A stretch of 64,000 bases of DNA from Gonatopus flavifemur (Eukaryota > Arthropoda > Insecta > Hymenoptera > Dryinidae). The notes below the pieces were generated by a model. That model was not told the DNA's origin, ran no database searches, and worked only from the letters and a program-made list of their open reading frames with translations. Of this stretch, positions 32,589-45,800 are shown one piece after another (the first letter of the stretch is position 1; every line of letters begins with the position of its first letter). The translations under genes were made by a program, and so were the position numbers. The DNA is taken from contig JAFFJZ010000012.1 of the NCBI GenBank assembly GCA_018340375.1, forward strand, positions 5,084,001-5,148,000, in the 5' to 3' direction.

Positions 32589-35249
32589 TAACATAAAAAA
32601 TTGTCACGAAGAACCCAATCCAGAATACCACTTTATTCTAATAATAATGACTCACAAAGTGTACATAATATCAATATATATATAAACTGAAGCAACTAAT
32701 AATTAAATACCAGTATTTTTACGATTATGAACATACAAACCGAGTGTAACAGTAGCAATTTTGAATATATAATCCTAACAATACCTCTACGCAGAATGAG
32801 ATGTGCTAACGTTCAATTGTTCCAGAGGTTTGATTGAAAAGTCTACAATTATTCGAATTCTACTGAAATCATTGGCTCAGCAACATAAGTAACATCCTTG
32901 TCTTCAATTCTCAAATGAAAACAAACAGAGTCTAAATAACTGACATCGATAGCAATTATCTCATTATACGATGAAGGTATTTTGTACAGAAAAGGTATGA
33001 ACGTATCATCAATAGAAGTGCAAAATATTTCTTGAGCGTGATACTTCTTTATAATAGCATAATATTTTGCATCACAATCACAGAAAGTATTGCACGTACA
33101 ATTTCAAACTTTAATAAACGTGTGGATAAGGCCAATTTGAAAGTTGCCTCCTGACATGAATTTCACACACCTTTTATTTGTGCAGATTGCACGCCGGTAT
33201 GATTGAGCAACGAACAAGGATTTATTTTTGTATAGTCTATCGAAAAAATGAAATTTGTTCCCTTCAAAATCACAGTTTCCAAGAGCATTTTTCACATCTT
33301 CAGGTAATTCTGAAATATGTGTAAACTTTCCCACTGCAAAAATGCTATCAGATGTGAAGTATTTCTTCATACGTTGAGTTTTCTACGATGAATGCTCACA
33401 CCATGAATGGACAGCACTTCCTATGATCAATTGCTCATGTTTTAAAGTGGATATGTGCAAGTACAGTGATAAAATAGATGAGATCTGCAATTGCGGTGAA
33501 TTACTCCCGTGAATCAATTCCTTTATTATGCCATTGAAACTTTCAAACGGAAAACAAGACGTAGTCCATGAAGATCCAAAGTTCCTAACAGTTTCTGAGA
33601 GATGTAAGAGTTGATGCAAATTGCTGGTCATGTATTTCAGTCCATATAATAATTCAAATCTGCCGACAAATTCTCGTAGCGCTCGTTCCGCGACTTGGAC
33701 CATGTGGGGAGATATACTACTTCCATATAATAGTGAAATACCCAATACAAGTAACTTATAATGGCTGAGATATTCGTTCGGCAGAATGTCCTCCAAGATG
33801 GGTAGTGAATAGTGAAAAAACCATGCTTTCAATTCGTCAGCTCTCCAGTGTAACGAGTGATTCCCCACAGACCGAGGTAATCTTTGAACGTAAGACGGTG
33901 GTGTAATGGAACCTAATCTATCATCAACAGTTTGTAAATGATGTGAAATTGAAAAAGGTTCATTTGAATATTTAGGTTTAAACCATAAAATCGAAAGTAA
34001 CTTTACAACATCTTCAAAAACGCAGTGCATGGCATCTACGGCTGTTCCTTTCATGCAGTTTAGTGCAAGCAAAGATAATATTGTCGGGCCTTTAACTTCA
34101 CATACTGGTAGACCGCTTTCAAGGGCTTGCCGAGCGTGTACACGAGTTTCCTCGTCTGTACGTAACTGATAAGGTCGATATCGATAAATTTGAACATTTT
34201 CAGAATTCAAACGTTGTCCAGGATGTTTGCAGGTTTGATAACCGAACCTGCCATTATACTGCTTCATGTTCAAAAATAGAGCCTTAGCAGGTAAGTCACA
34301 TGTGCCATAAATGATAATACCTCGGATCGTGATAAGTTCATCATAATTGGGAATTTGAACATTGATACCTGTATAAATTTCATTGACAGTCGAACGTAGA
34401 GGTTGCAAAAATAAATTCGGATTTGGTTTTTCTGCGCCAAACCAGGGGCTTACAAATAATACATTCTCTATCTTCAACCTCTGTGAATAAGGTAATTCGT
34501 TTATAACTAAATATACAGGCCAAATACTAAAGTTGGTTGATTTGAATACAGATATCCCATCAGTACCATGTGAACGGAATATTTGAAGTACGAGATAATA
34601 TTCCACGGTTGTGATCTAATTCTTTGTAAATTTGACCATCATAACAATCTTCATAATTGTCAACGTTTTGACGACTTCTGGTGGATTTGTAATTCAATAG
34701 TTCATAAAAATTAGGTCTTTTGAATAACGTTTGTAACTGGGCAACTGGTGATATTTCTAGAAAATAAGCAACTCTTTGAGTTTCATGACCTTCAGGGCAC
34801 ACAGAATTTTCATTTGCAACCCTACGATAGCAATGTGTGCAATAGAAATGTCGCGTTAAAGGGGTTTTAAGCTTCTCGAAATACTTTTTGAACTTATACA
34901 CAGAAGTTTTACAAACATTTGGTTGGGGGCAATGGAGTGCTATTAGTTCTAAGATGTCAGAGAGCAACGCTTTAGTTATATTGTGACGTAATGCAATAGT
35001 TAAAATCATCAACATGCTCTGAGCAATGGTGATCGAAGCTCCTTCGTACAGTGGTACATGATGATTATGTTTTTCGTGATCTGTGTTTGCGCTTTCATCA
35101 AAATTACTGAAATGGTCATCGTGATCATCATTATCATCATCTTCTTCATCTAAAGCATCAAAATCTGTACAAAGATAACAGGATTTTTATAAAGTCAGTC
35201 CATGTATTTCAGACAGGTTTACTAAGAATCTAGACACCGTGTATCCCTA

Positions 35250-35440
35250 GTAGAAATGCTCTAGGCATTCACGAGTTTTTTAATGCTCGCACTAGCGAAA
35301 TACTAGACACATATGAGGGCTTCACTAAATACTTGTTAAGCACTCGTAATACTTGCAAATATTTCGTGAGGCACTTGCACGTGTGCAGTATTTCGCTAGC
35401 GCGAGCGTTACAAAACTCGTGAATGCCTAGGCGTTTCCAC
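35250..35440. mobile_element. 191-bp TA-flanked MITE
   Basis: Ends GTAGAAATGCTCTAGGCATT and, reversed, GTGGAAACGCCTAGGCATT stay inverted for about 65 bp, with TA at 35248-35249 and 35441-35442. It lies in the putative intron of the CACTA-type gene. A fragment with GAGCGTTACAAAACG and TATTTCTAC at 46220-46270 is related. Confidence 0.75.
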
Positions 35441-35539
35441 TAGACATAGTCACACAGAAATAAAGCAGAAAATATCCTCAGGCACTCATATGGGAATTGC
35501 CAGAGTTGTTAAAAGGCGCAGTACTAATGAAGTTGCATT

Positions 35540-36300
35540 CACCACAGTTTGGCGAAAATAACAGTTTTTATTCAGGGTCATTACTGTTTCTTAACTGGTA
35601 CCAGTGGTTGGACGGATTTCGAAATGATACTGGCCCCCATAGACAGGCAATGTTAGGCTAGTACTGAGTCATTATTGTTTAGTGAAAAGCCAACTTTTAG
35701 GAAATCGAAACTGTGAACTGTGGTATGAAACCAGAGTTAGTAATACATTGTACGACAACATAAAAACGGGAAACCAAACGACTATGCACACAATGTTGTC
35801 TATCTAAAAAAGTAATGATGGAGCGAAGTTCAAATCTACTCCATGGCAACATCGTCATTTTATCAAACCTACATCGCGCCATTACAGAACCACAGTTCAT
35901 TACACTGTGAAATATATGATAACACGATATTCTATCAGTATTGCTGTAACGTCGTCACGATATAGAGTTAATAATGAACCAGAATTGAAACCCACTTTGT
36001 AATAATACCCCTGCTTTGGTGAGACTACACTGGGCCAGTTATAAACTAGAATTGATAACACTGTGAAATACATGAAAAGACAAAACTCCACCAGTATTGA
36101 TACAACGTTGTTTTACCACGGAATCAGTGGGTAATTTCAGTTCAAATGAAGTTTGTAGCAACACAGTTCTTGTGGTAAAAAAAGAAAGTCCAGGTACCGA
36201 ACCAGAGTTGATAATAGTATAGAATACTAAGAAAATATGAAACTATATCAGTACTGATATAACTTTGTTTCACTGCGGAATCGATGGAGAAGGGCCCTGG
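35540..36300. repeat. degenerate ~170-190-bp tandem repeat in the CACTA-type intron
   Basis: Four to five units share GAACCAGARTTGATAAYA, CACTGTGAAATA, ATCAGTATTGATAYAAC and TCACNRCGGAATC blocks, clearest at 35890-36120 and 36190-36290. Non-coding. Confidence 0.5.
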
Positions 36301-36512
36301 TATAAATTTTTGCTAGTAAACCATGAGGCAATCATCAGTTCATCCTTTTCATTGGCGAATTCGCGCTAATCGGGAAAACTTACATGCAACTGGTGAGTGA
36401 TATAATGCTCTCGCTAACGAGGGACTAATCGAAGAAGTAAGCAAGCACTAGTAAGTAACCGATAAGAGATTTACCAGTCACTGATGAGGAATTTATTATA
36501 ATAAATACTGTA

Positions 36513-36691
36513 CTATAGTCACTGGTGCAACGACCGAGTTTTCTATCTCTCTCTCCGTCCATTCAAACGTGCAGTTTAGTGAAGGACAGAATGAGGGTGC
36601 TTTGGACCCTCCCTTCATCCTTTACTTACCTGCACGTTTGAATGGACGGAGAGAGAGATAGAAGACTTGGTTGTTGCATCAGTGGCTATAG
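36513..36691. mobile_element. 179-bp hairpin MITE with TA TSD
   Basis: Ends CTATAGTCACTGGTGCAACG and, reversed, CTATAGCCACTGATGCAAC; the inverted match runs almost to the centre near 36600 (TCTATCTCTCTCTCCGTCCA in both arms). TA lies at 36511-36512 and 36692-36693. Non-coding. Confidence 0.78.
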
Positions 36692-37649
36692 TAAGGAAAT
36701 ACAGATGAGTACAAGAGTATACAGATGGAATGAAAGTAAATTAACTTTCCAGTCTTGAACTGAATCAAATGTTATCCGTACTTATTATCGAATATGCTAG
36801 TATTGTTGCTCAATTCGTTCTCATGTTTCAAATAAATCCATCAACAATGCTGTTATTATCGATAATAAGTGTGAAAAATGTTTTCTCCATTCCAAGATTT
36901 GAAAGTTCATCCCTCTCCATTTAATCTATGCTGTAAGTGAATACTTAGATTATTCGAGACGGTTCTACGGTATTATTCATCAATAATTCAACTCCACATA
37001 CTGATACTGGGGAAAAAACCCGGTTGTTCCCAACGTCATTTATGGAATTATAACAGTGTGATAGGCTGAAAACCGATGTATGTTTTCGAAATTTTTTTGG
37101 AAAAACAGTTGCACCTATTGACTTTGGATTCTGTAAGTTTATTGAATGGGGTATGAAGTACACAACAAACTTTTTTTGTTCATATATATGGTTGATGTGT
37201 GGGTTTTTTTCGACAACGTGATGATAGTGTCCTCACATGTATTCACTGGTAATGTTCATTAATTCTTGAACCCACCAAAGTGAATATATTACCTTCATTA
37301 TCAAGTCTTGAATCAAATATAGAATCATTTGCATCAAAATATTCATTTTCAGAAATAGGGAGCTGATTATCATCAATCATTGGATCGTTCTGTTCAAAAT
37401 TGCCAGGCATTGAAACATCCATATTGGAAACAAAAATTTCTTCGTCTTCCTCTGAACTTGAATTGTTTCGAAATGGATTTAGTAAAAGGGGGACTGTTGA
37501 GGACAGGAAATTTCGAAATCAATCACATTACATGAGATTATTGGGGGAATTTGTATTAGGTTCCTTCATGAGTTGCTTGTAAATGCGTCTCTGCGATCTT
37601 GGCACATAATCTTCGAAATGTAGAGGTCGTTTTGCCATTTTCATGAATT

Positions 37650-40159
37650 ATTTCAAGTGATCCTGTAAAATATGAATTATAACGAGAAAACTTCATCAAG
37701 TAAAATCAGTTTTTTATTCCAATTTGGAATCCCATGTGGAAATTGTCGGGGATGTACAAACGGCTCGATACTGACAAGGAATTACTTGCAAGATTCTGTC
37801 AGAACAATTGACTTGTTACTGCATCATCACTGTATTTCAAATGTTGCCATTTATTTCACAGATAGCAAACATCCCTGGGTCTTGAAAGTGGTCAGATTCG
37901 TGTCGACATTCAATGAATTATAGCAACCCAGCGCTTGATGAACTTGAATCAAACCAGTACTCAGCCAAAGTAATTCAAATCAATCGATATCACGGTGGAA
38001 TATCCCTAACAGCACACCTACAGATATCCACGTTGCATCCCCGTGGAGACGAGGTGGATAGAGGAGGGACGTGGATACAAGGTGGAGGAACGGAGAAGCA
38101 ACGGAGAAATGTCCGGCAATCGGAGGTTGTGCTGTACGAGATTTGGACGCAGGTTTTGATGCATACCAGAGCATGGTTTTCAAAATTCAACTTACACGCA
38201 ATGGAATTTCGTTCTTAATGGTTCAGCAAATTCGTTCATAGTAGTTTTCAGCTCTTTCTCCAACCACTGTCACTTTCCGTGCAATCGAAAATACCTTGGA
38301 GCAAAAATTATGGCAATAATGGCACATATGAATTCATAATATGGGTAGCATCATAATTCCATTGCTGAGTTTTATATGAAACATTGTTAATCATTTCGAC
38401 CATGGGTCAGAACTGCTGAATCAATGGGCCTTGTGATAGTTGTTCGAATTTGCCAGTATTGGTGATACCAGTAATGGTACTGCGCCAGTATAGAGTGAGA
38501 GTCCAATTCCCACGTGGAAAGTTATTAGAATAATCACATTCAAGTAGCATTCTAGAACTTCTCGTTTTATCAATTCCTAATCGTGATTGAAAATGTAAAC
38601 GTCAACGAACAATTTCAAAATCACTGTTCAAACAAGTACATGAATATTTACTATCAGAAAAATTTTTCACTCGCATAAATTCACTGTAATATATTTTTAT
38701 TACTGAAAGTCATTGATATTGGATTCCAAGAATTGATGTTCAAGGTTTGGTGATTTTTCATTATCATTAGTAGCGCATCTACTCATCAACCTGTTTTGTA
38801 TAAGTGTTCAAATTTCGAATCAAAAACGGAGATCATATCCTACTACACATCACCGTGGAGCCATGTCGGGATGTACAAGAAAAATTACTGTTTGATTACA
38901 TAAGGTAACGTCGTAATTTCTCTCATTCATACCAACGTGGCGCCAAAATTCGGTGGTGATACAGAATAATGTTTGATGGAATATTTTCTCTATAAGGTAG
39001 ATGACCCCTTTAATGAACATTTTGGTTTTTGATTCATAGTACTTTTCATTTAGTGCTTTAATTTCATCCAAGCATGACTGACTGGATACTGAATCAACCG
39101 CTGTTATGTGAATGAATTCAGAATACTATGCCATAGGAAAGATATAATAAATAAACGATGGTTCGCTAATGGGGGCTAAGGTGTTCATTAATGGGGCCGG
39201 TTACCTTACATGTTTCAATATGAAATAGTGTATAGGAAAATGTAGGTGGAAGTTCTGAAATGATTCTGAAATGGAATGCACTAATTATTTATGTGAAAGT
39301 AACTAAAATTTTGGATATTGGAGAGTAAAATTCCTTACATCGATGCACAATGCCATTGTAAATTTTCATTAGGTACTGTATTTGAAAATGAAAAATCACT
39401 ACAGTAAATTCAGAGTGCTGAAGTTTGATTTCTATTTTTTTTACATAGGTTTCAATGTAATATAGATACTTACATTGAATTCAATTATTCAATTGAAAAA
39501 TGATGAAACACAGCTTTATCTCTACATAAAACATAACCCACATGTTGAATGTATTGGAAAATGTTATTGTACGTTTGCCGCTTGACTTCTCATTGGATGT
39601 AGGTAATGTAAAAGTATCAACGACCTGTGGAGGATGTACTCAATATTCGTCGAATTCAATTACTATATATAAAGGAAATCAATAAACCTCGTTTAAAACA
39701 AATACATGGATTAATAATTAAATTCTCAACAGTTGTCAATACAAAAGAATTCCGGGATCCTTGTTATCGATGGAGTAATCTGGAACTGATTGTGAAAATA
39801 GTATATTGGAATGAACTGAATTCATAGCATTGAAACAAAAGCTTGTCGATGAACCGGATCTTGAATCGATGTGGAGTTCATTCGATACAACGTTTAATAT
39901 TCGACAATTTGTAAACATCGAAAATATAATAGGAATTCGAACTTTCAATAGTAAAATGTACGCGTTAGTATTTTGGATTAAACATGGATCAACGTCTATA
40001 TTGCGACGAGAGAATACACCCAAGGCTTGCGAAGGGGACAAAATTTATGCGTGATACGAGAAGAAAAAATACTTTTGTAAAATCCTAAAATATAGCGGTG
40101 GGTATCTTTATTGAACTTTTCCTCTCCTTAAAAAGTATGTATTAAACTCATTGATATCT
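37650..40159. other. no gene recognised
   Basis: Small open frames (37672-38218, 39627-40054) show no known motif and no splice-consistent chain. Around 38450-38510, words such as GCCAGTATTGGTGATACCAG recall the 35540-36300 repeat. Confidence 0.35.
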
Positions 40160-40960
40160 GTAGAATGTTCCCTCATGTTTTTACTTCCATGTTCCTTACA
40201 TATAAGGAAACGGAATCGGATCGGATAACGCTTTTTGGAAATATTGCGGAATATCGTTTGAAAGATCGTGATTTTGCGAACGCGCATATCTCCGCTCCCT
40301 ATTATCCGATCGCGATGAAATATATACCACATTCTAGTTGTGATCCGATAGTGTTCCTATATGAGTTTCATCCCAATCGGTTGAAAAATGTTGGGAATTT
40401 TCTTTCGCGATGCGCATCATTTGACGATATGTTGAAAGCATGCCGTCCCTATGTTCGTGTCATCTGAATGCCATAGAACTCTGAGCATAGTCAATTCATG
40501 AGATGTTAATCGTGTGATATAAGTTTCAGGCAAATCGGAATTGAGAGAACAAAAGGGTAAGCATTCAGCTTTGAAAGAAAATTTTGAAATTTCGGAAATG
40601 CCGCGATCAAGCGGATATCTTCCGTTCTCATCATCCGATCATTATGGAATTTTTACCACAGTTGTATGCAATTTCGATAGTGGTCCTATATCAGTTTCAA
40701 CCCAATCCTTCCAAAAAAATAGGAAGGGGAAACATGTTATCGAAAATTGTAATTTTGCGACCGCTCGTATTTGCGTTTCTGGTTATTCGATTGCAATGAA
40801 ACTTATACCACGTTTTATTCACAATCTTATAATAGGTCCATACGAGTTTCGCTCCAATTGGTGGACAACTGTGAAAAAAATTTCCCCCCCGTTTTGGAGG
40901 AAGAAGTTTTCGTTCGTTCTATGTGACTGTTTGATTGCAACTAAACAAATATAAATTGAA
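40160..40960 (+). repeat. degenerate tandem repeat, about three ~270-bp units
   Basis: Units share GATCGTGATTTTGCGA-like, TATTCCGATYGCRATGAAA, TATACCACRTTYTA and CCTATAYGAGTTTCRYCCCAATY blocks near 40270-40390, 40600-40710 and 40745-40870. The start (TTTACTTCCATGTTCC) recurs at 54635, so it is part of a dispersed family. Frames such as 40541-40954 are repeat translation. Confidence 0.55.
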
Positions 40961-41088
40961 CGTAATAATTTTTCTATGTCAAGTTATTTGAAAACATCGA
41001 TATATCGAACAGCAGTAATTTCTTCCTTGACATCTTGTCACACTCTGTTACATCTATCCCTTATAAATATATCGATAACATGGAAGTA

Positions 41089-42379
41089 CAGGTTGGTTGG
41101 AAAGTTTCTGCGCTCGGAATGAAAGAATACTGTTTTTGTTACGAAATATATTTTTTTATTCAATATAATCTCCTAGAAGCTCAATACACTTGTTCCAATG
41201 ATCTTCCAATAATTTTATCCCATCCTTATAATGGTTTTCCGGAAGCTTTGCAAAATAACCGTCTACGGCTGCTATGGCCTCTTCATTCGACGAAAAATGC
41301 TCTCCACGAAGGAATTTTTTCAAATTTCTGAAGGGGTAATAGTCGGAGGGAGCCAAATCTGGTGGATACGGTGGGTGTTCGAGCAATTCGTACTTGAGTT
41401 CTTTGAATTTAGCCATCGTCAAAACACTTTCGTGAGCAGGTACATTATCTTGATGAAAAATGATTTTTTTCTTCTTTAAACCAGGTCTTTTCTCACGAAT
41501 TTGTTCATCCAGCTGATCCAAAAGGCTGCAGTAATATTCGGAGTTGATTGTTTTACCTTCCTGAAGATAATAAATGAACAAAATTCCTTTTGCATCCCAA
41601 AAAACTGATGCCATAACCTTCTTTGCTGATCGTTGTGACTTTACCTGCTTTGGAGCTGAACAACCAGCTTCAGTCCACTGTAAACGTTCTTGTTTCAATT
41701 GAGGATCATGGTGGTAGATCCAAGTCTCATCCATAGTTATAAAACGACACAAGAAGTCGGTTTTATTCTGCTTAAAACGCTCCAAATTACGCTGAGAAAT
41801 TTGTTTTCGATCCAGTTTTTGTTGAATTGTTAACGTGTGCGGCACTAACTTTCCAAACAGTTTCTCCATACGTAATTCTTCATGTAAAATATGGAGTACT
41901 CGTTCGTTTGAGATGCCTATGGCATTAGCAATTTCACGCTTAGTCAAACTTGGATCTTCACTAACCATATTATGTACATGCTCAATGATTTCTGCTGTGG
42001 TTGCAGTTTTTGGTCCTCCTTCGCGTGGATCGTCTTCAAGGCTAGTACGAACACGTTTAAATTCACCAGCCCAAAATTCAACGGTGCGTTTTGAAGGTGA
42101 GGACTCCTTATACACTTCTAACAACTGTTCATGAATTCCCTTTGTTTTCAAACCCTTCAAAACAAAGAATTTAATTACTGCACGATATTCAATCTTTTCC
42201 ATATTAAGAAAAATCAATGACACGTCAACTTCAAATGGCTTGTAAACAAAGAATGAATTGACAGAATGACTTGTAACTTTGCATGTGTTCTCAGGACAGA
42301 TATACCAACTTGAGAAAAAAAAAGTTTTGAGCTAGCAGTGCTATCTCTTGGTGAGCGCAGGAACTTTTCAACCAACCTG
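41089..42379 (-). mobile_element. full-length mariner transposon, 1291 bp
   Basis: Inverted ends CAGGTTGGTTGGAAAGTTTC and, reversed, CAGGTTGGTTGAAAAGTTCC continue for about 28 bp. TA flanks both sides (41087-41088 and 42380-42381). Size, TIR length and TSD are typical of mariner, and a complete transposase frame fills the middle. It sits upstream of the first recognised BEN-gene exon. Confidence 0.95.
41156..42202 (-). CDS. mariner transposase, apparently intact
   Basis: 348 codons from the ATG at 42202 (MEKIEYRAVIKFF), chosen because mariner transposases begin just before this helix-turn-helix; an in-frame ATG seven codons upstream also exists. The N-terminal bipartite DNA-binding region covers about residues 1-110 (EFWAGEFKRVRTSLEDDPREGG, then TKREIANAIGISNERV). 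The catalytic triad is D in MDETW, D in HQDN and D in APSDYY, with exactly 34 residues between the last two, i.e. the D,D34D mariner signature. The YSPDLAPSDY consensus reads YPPDLAPSDY and the linker WVPHxLT reads LVPHTLT, small departures. It cuts and pastes the element at TA sites. No stop or frameshift, so it may be or recently have been active. Confidence 0.93.
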   Translation of the reverse strand: MEKIEYRAVIKFFVLKGLKTKGIHEQLLEVYKESSPSKRTVEFWAGEFKRVRTSLEDDPREGGPKTATTAEIIEHVHNMVSEDPSLTKREIANAIGISNERVLHILHEELRMEKLFGKLVPHTLTIQQKLDRKQISQRNLERFKQNKTDFLCRFITMDETWIYHHDPQLKQERLQWTEAGCSAPKQVKSQRSAKKVMASVFWDAKGILFIYYLQEGKTINSEYYCSLLDQLDEQIREKRPGLKKKKIIFHQDNVPAHESVLTMAKFKELKYELLEHPPYPPDLAPSDYYPFRNLKKFLRGEHFSSNEEAIAAVDGYFAKLPENHYKDGIKLLEDHWNKCIELLGDYIE

Positions 42380-42385
42380 TAATGT

Positions 42386-42861
42386 ATGATTCTCCATGCC
42401 GATTTTACCTGTATTCTCATACTTTTCTTCTGATTGACTGTTTTTTCTTGTTTGTACGTATTCATTGCGTTGGAAATGTCAGATAGGAAATAATTGAACT
42501 GACTGACAACCGAATTCTCACATTGTCGATTCCCTGCATTAAGGGCACTCGAACATCAGAAGAAGTGGGTAAAATTTTGCTACAAATTTTTCATGAACTA
42601 CTCGATCAATTCAGATTTGAAACCGATAATAATTGAGTACATAACTGAGATTGGACTCTGAATAAAAATTTGGGTCTCTTCATAGTTTGTACATATTAGG
42701 AAATGAAATTAAGAACAATTTTCGATAGATGGAGGTTGTTACTTTTGAGATCCTTTGATACTCGTCAGAAAATCAGTAAAACACTGAAGCTTATATTTAG
42801 AGGCTAATCCTAGTCGTGGATTTTATTATTATTCACTAAAAATTTCACAAAACCAATTACA
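42386..42861. other. no feature recognised; putative intron or 5' flank of the BEN gene
   Basis: No open frame with motifs and no repeat ends. The stretch ends in TTACAG at 42861, used as the acceptor of the first modelled BEN exon. Confidence 0.35.
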
Positions 42862-45800
42862 GATGATAAGCCGTGGCTTGAAAAGTTACACGTGGATGAA
42901 GGTGGGGGAATCATCTTCAAAAAAAATTTGCCTCCCAAGAATGCAAGAGGAAAAAGAAAACAAGCGAGTGAGGAAGATCGATTAAAAAATTGTAAAAAAA
43001 TGAGGAATTATCCATTCAGGATGAAATTGCAACAAGTGAGCCACCGTTTCAGAATCCACAAGGTAAAATTGTATTCTAATTGTGTGATCTATGTGTGGCC
43101 TTAACTACACTATACAAAATTCCTATGGGCAACTTCACATAAATGTTCAAAAATAATTAACACATACATGCGTTAGCAATTTTCCGTATTTTACCGCAAA
43201 TTCACTGGAAAATGATAGTCACAATCCCTGAATGTTTGGAATTCTTAGTTAAATGTATGGGAAATTCCATATAAATTCACCGAAAATTGATTTCCTATTG
43301 CATGATCGGAATTTCCCGGGTGCTGCGTATAGGAAAATTCCGATTATCTCCCACAGTATAACACATTATCGCACGAGGGACATGGGTCTCAACTAAAGAG
43401 AACATCCCTTTGTGCCTGGGACATGCGACGTTTTCATAACACATTGAGACGTTATTTGCATTTTCTTTTTGTAATCAAGCACGTTTTGTAGACGTTCAAA
43501 GAATTTCCCTGTGCTGTATAGACTACTGTATTGGAAGAAACATTTGGTTCCCATAGTCTGAACACGAGGGAGATTTTGACTTCCACCATCTCATTATAAA
43601 CAAATTTCAAATGACTGCAACCATGAATTCTTAATCATGCGAGCGTAGTTTCCGTGAACATGCTGATTTTTCTCAGTATGTGTTCGTGTGAAGAAATTAG
43701 AATCAACATTCCGTAGTGATGGAACCCATAAGGAATTTCATTGTTCAGAGCAGTTGGATTCAGAGTAATGTGTGAAGAATTGTCGAATTTTAAATTTATT
43801 CTCCGACTCACTCCATAGACATTAGTGATGACGATGTTCAAAGTGAAACACAGACTGCCCAAATTATGGATTCTCAAGAACATATGAATCAGTGTGCCAG
43901 AAAATCTCATGAAAATGTTGAGAATCCTCAGACAATCACTGCCGAAATGCTGCGGAATGCGCTGAAAATAAATGAAAAAGCGAAAGAAATTCCAGAGATG
44001 GAGAAACTTTTGAAAACCATCGAACCGTCCTGCTCTACGAACGAGGAAGAAAGTAAAAAAGTAATCATCCGGATTTTCATGATTTCTTGCATAAAAGTCT
44101 TTTGAGTTGAAAGTCTTTTCAGTTATTCATAGTAATTCTCTGAAACATGTATAATATATCTCCTTGAGGTCGAGTTTCAGCCATCGTCAAATATTTGGTT
44201 GGATCAATGTGAGATCCTTATGATGAAACGATGGAAGAAACGACCCAACGAAATGGTCCGCCGTTTATTAAAACTTATCATAGGCGAAGAGGAATTGAAA
44301 CAAATGTCCGCATTGGGATCTGGTCAACATAAGAGACAAGTTATTCCCAAACATATTCGAGAGGCCGTATTTTGTGAGTGTCATGAGAAATCAGTGCGTT
44401 TGTGTGGAAGTGTGCTATGAAATTTGTTACATTGATGAGAAAACCCAGTTGGAACTCCATTCCACTCAAGTCTTAGATGGGGGATCGGTGGTTGTGGTGT
44501 ATGGTTAACTGAAACGCTTCTCCAGCTCATATGACTATTCTATTTCCTACTCCTTTCTTCTAGGTAGGAAGTAGGCAATACGCGCAGAAAAAAAGTATTC
44601 AAAATAATCACATTGTGGAGTTATGTCTTACTTTCTTTCATTAAAATTACTACATCTTGTATTATTAAATAACACAATCCTGTTACTCCTCGCAAGAAAA
44701 TATAGTCATTTTGATGACAAAATATAATACATAACTCCAACATGTGATTCCGTCCCTTCTGTACTGGGTACCCATACACCACACAAAGTCCCAATAATAT
44801 TGTCAGAATATCAGAATCCCTCACTCGGAACATTCTGGGTGATATATTTCCACGAGATTCCATGGATATTTTGGATGGAATATTTCATTACGAATATTCT
44901 GAGAATTTCCCAATTGGAATAAAGTACACAAAAAGTTCTGCGATGTTCTGAAAATCTATGATGGGAGAATGTTAAGTTTGTCGCAAATGGAATATGATGA
45001 GGATATCTCAACAGCAATATTATACAGGGTGACACGAGTCAGGTAGATTATATTTTGAGAGCATATTCTGCTGCCAAAATGCAATAATTTCCCGTATGAA
45101 AAATGTTTTTTGGAGGATTTGTTTTTGAGATATGACCATTTTCAGCGAGCAAGTCCAGCGAAAAATTGGCTGTTTTAGTCAATTATGTTGGTCTCTCAGC
45201 AATTCAGTCAGCTGTGGTAGCGAATTTTTACCTGGATCAGCAAAAAGATTAGCTATTCTATATGTAATACCTCGATTTTCTGCGTTAGCAAATTAGTTTT
45301 CTCTGTGTATGGTGCGAGAACTGCTATGCGTGAGACGGACATGTATCCGGGCTCATCCGGATGTAATACCAGAATTAGAACACGAAATTACTTCATTACT
45401 CATAACGCGTATTCCGTCCGGAATTTTTCGCGTCCTATCTGAGCAAGTTTTGGAAGATAGGTATCGTATACAGGGTGTCCCAGAAAACACTACCCGCCTT
45501 TCACCAGCGTATTCCTGACAGACAACTGAACAACTTTCCCATTTACCATTTTTGGATCTGAGGCTTAGTTTCAGAGTTTACTTTCACCAATCGAGTAGAA
45601 GCTCTATAAGTCTACTTGTCGATCATTGGAGTAGCCGATGTACTTGCGACCTGAATGGTCAACTTATTTTTTTCATAACTCCGAAACTAAGCCTCAGATC
45701 AAAAAATGGTATATGGGAAAGTTGTTCAGTTTTCTCTCAGGAATACGCTGGTGAAAGGCGGGTAGTGTTTCCTGGGACATCCTGTATAGGTGTATCCGGG

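Larger units (their letters stand above)
32849..37640 (-). pseudogene. CACTA/EnSpm-type transposase gene, decayed, with introns
   Basis: First exon on minus from ATG at 37640 (AKRPLHFEDYVPRSQRR), then an acidic stretch (EEDEEIFVSNM, NDPMIDDNQLPI) ending at a GTAATA donor near 37292. An acceptor near 35166 leads into DFDALDEEDDDND, PLYEGASITIAQSMLMIL and the catalytic region: DCYDGQIYK, TDGISVFKSTNFSIWPVYLVINELP, SPWFGAEKPNPN, GTCDLPAKALFLNMKQYNGRFGYQTCKHPG, VKGPTILSLL, VDAMHCVFEDVVK and LPRSVGNHSLHWRADELKAWF. This matches the animal tnp2/DUF4218-type transposases of CACTA elements. Breaks: frameshift near 34570-34600, in-frame TAG after CEHSS (33383), and TGA after HTFIKV (33104); the frame then runs to a stop at 32849. 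No CACTA termini were identified. Confidence 0.72.

Noticed and set aside
40165..40954. Two plus-strand frames as a small gene pair
   Set aside because: They are successive units of the same degenerate tandem repeat.
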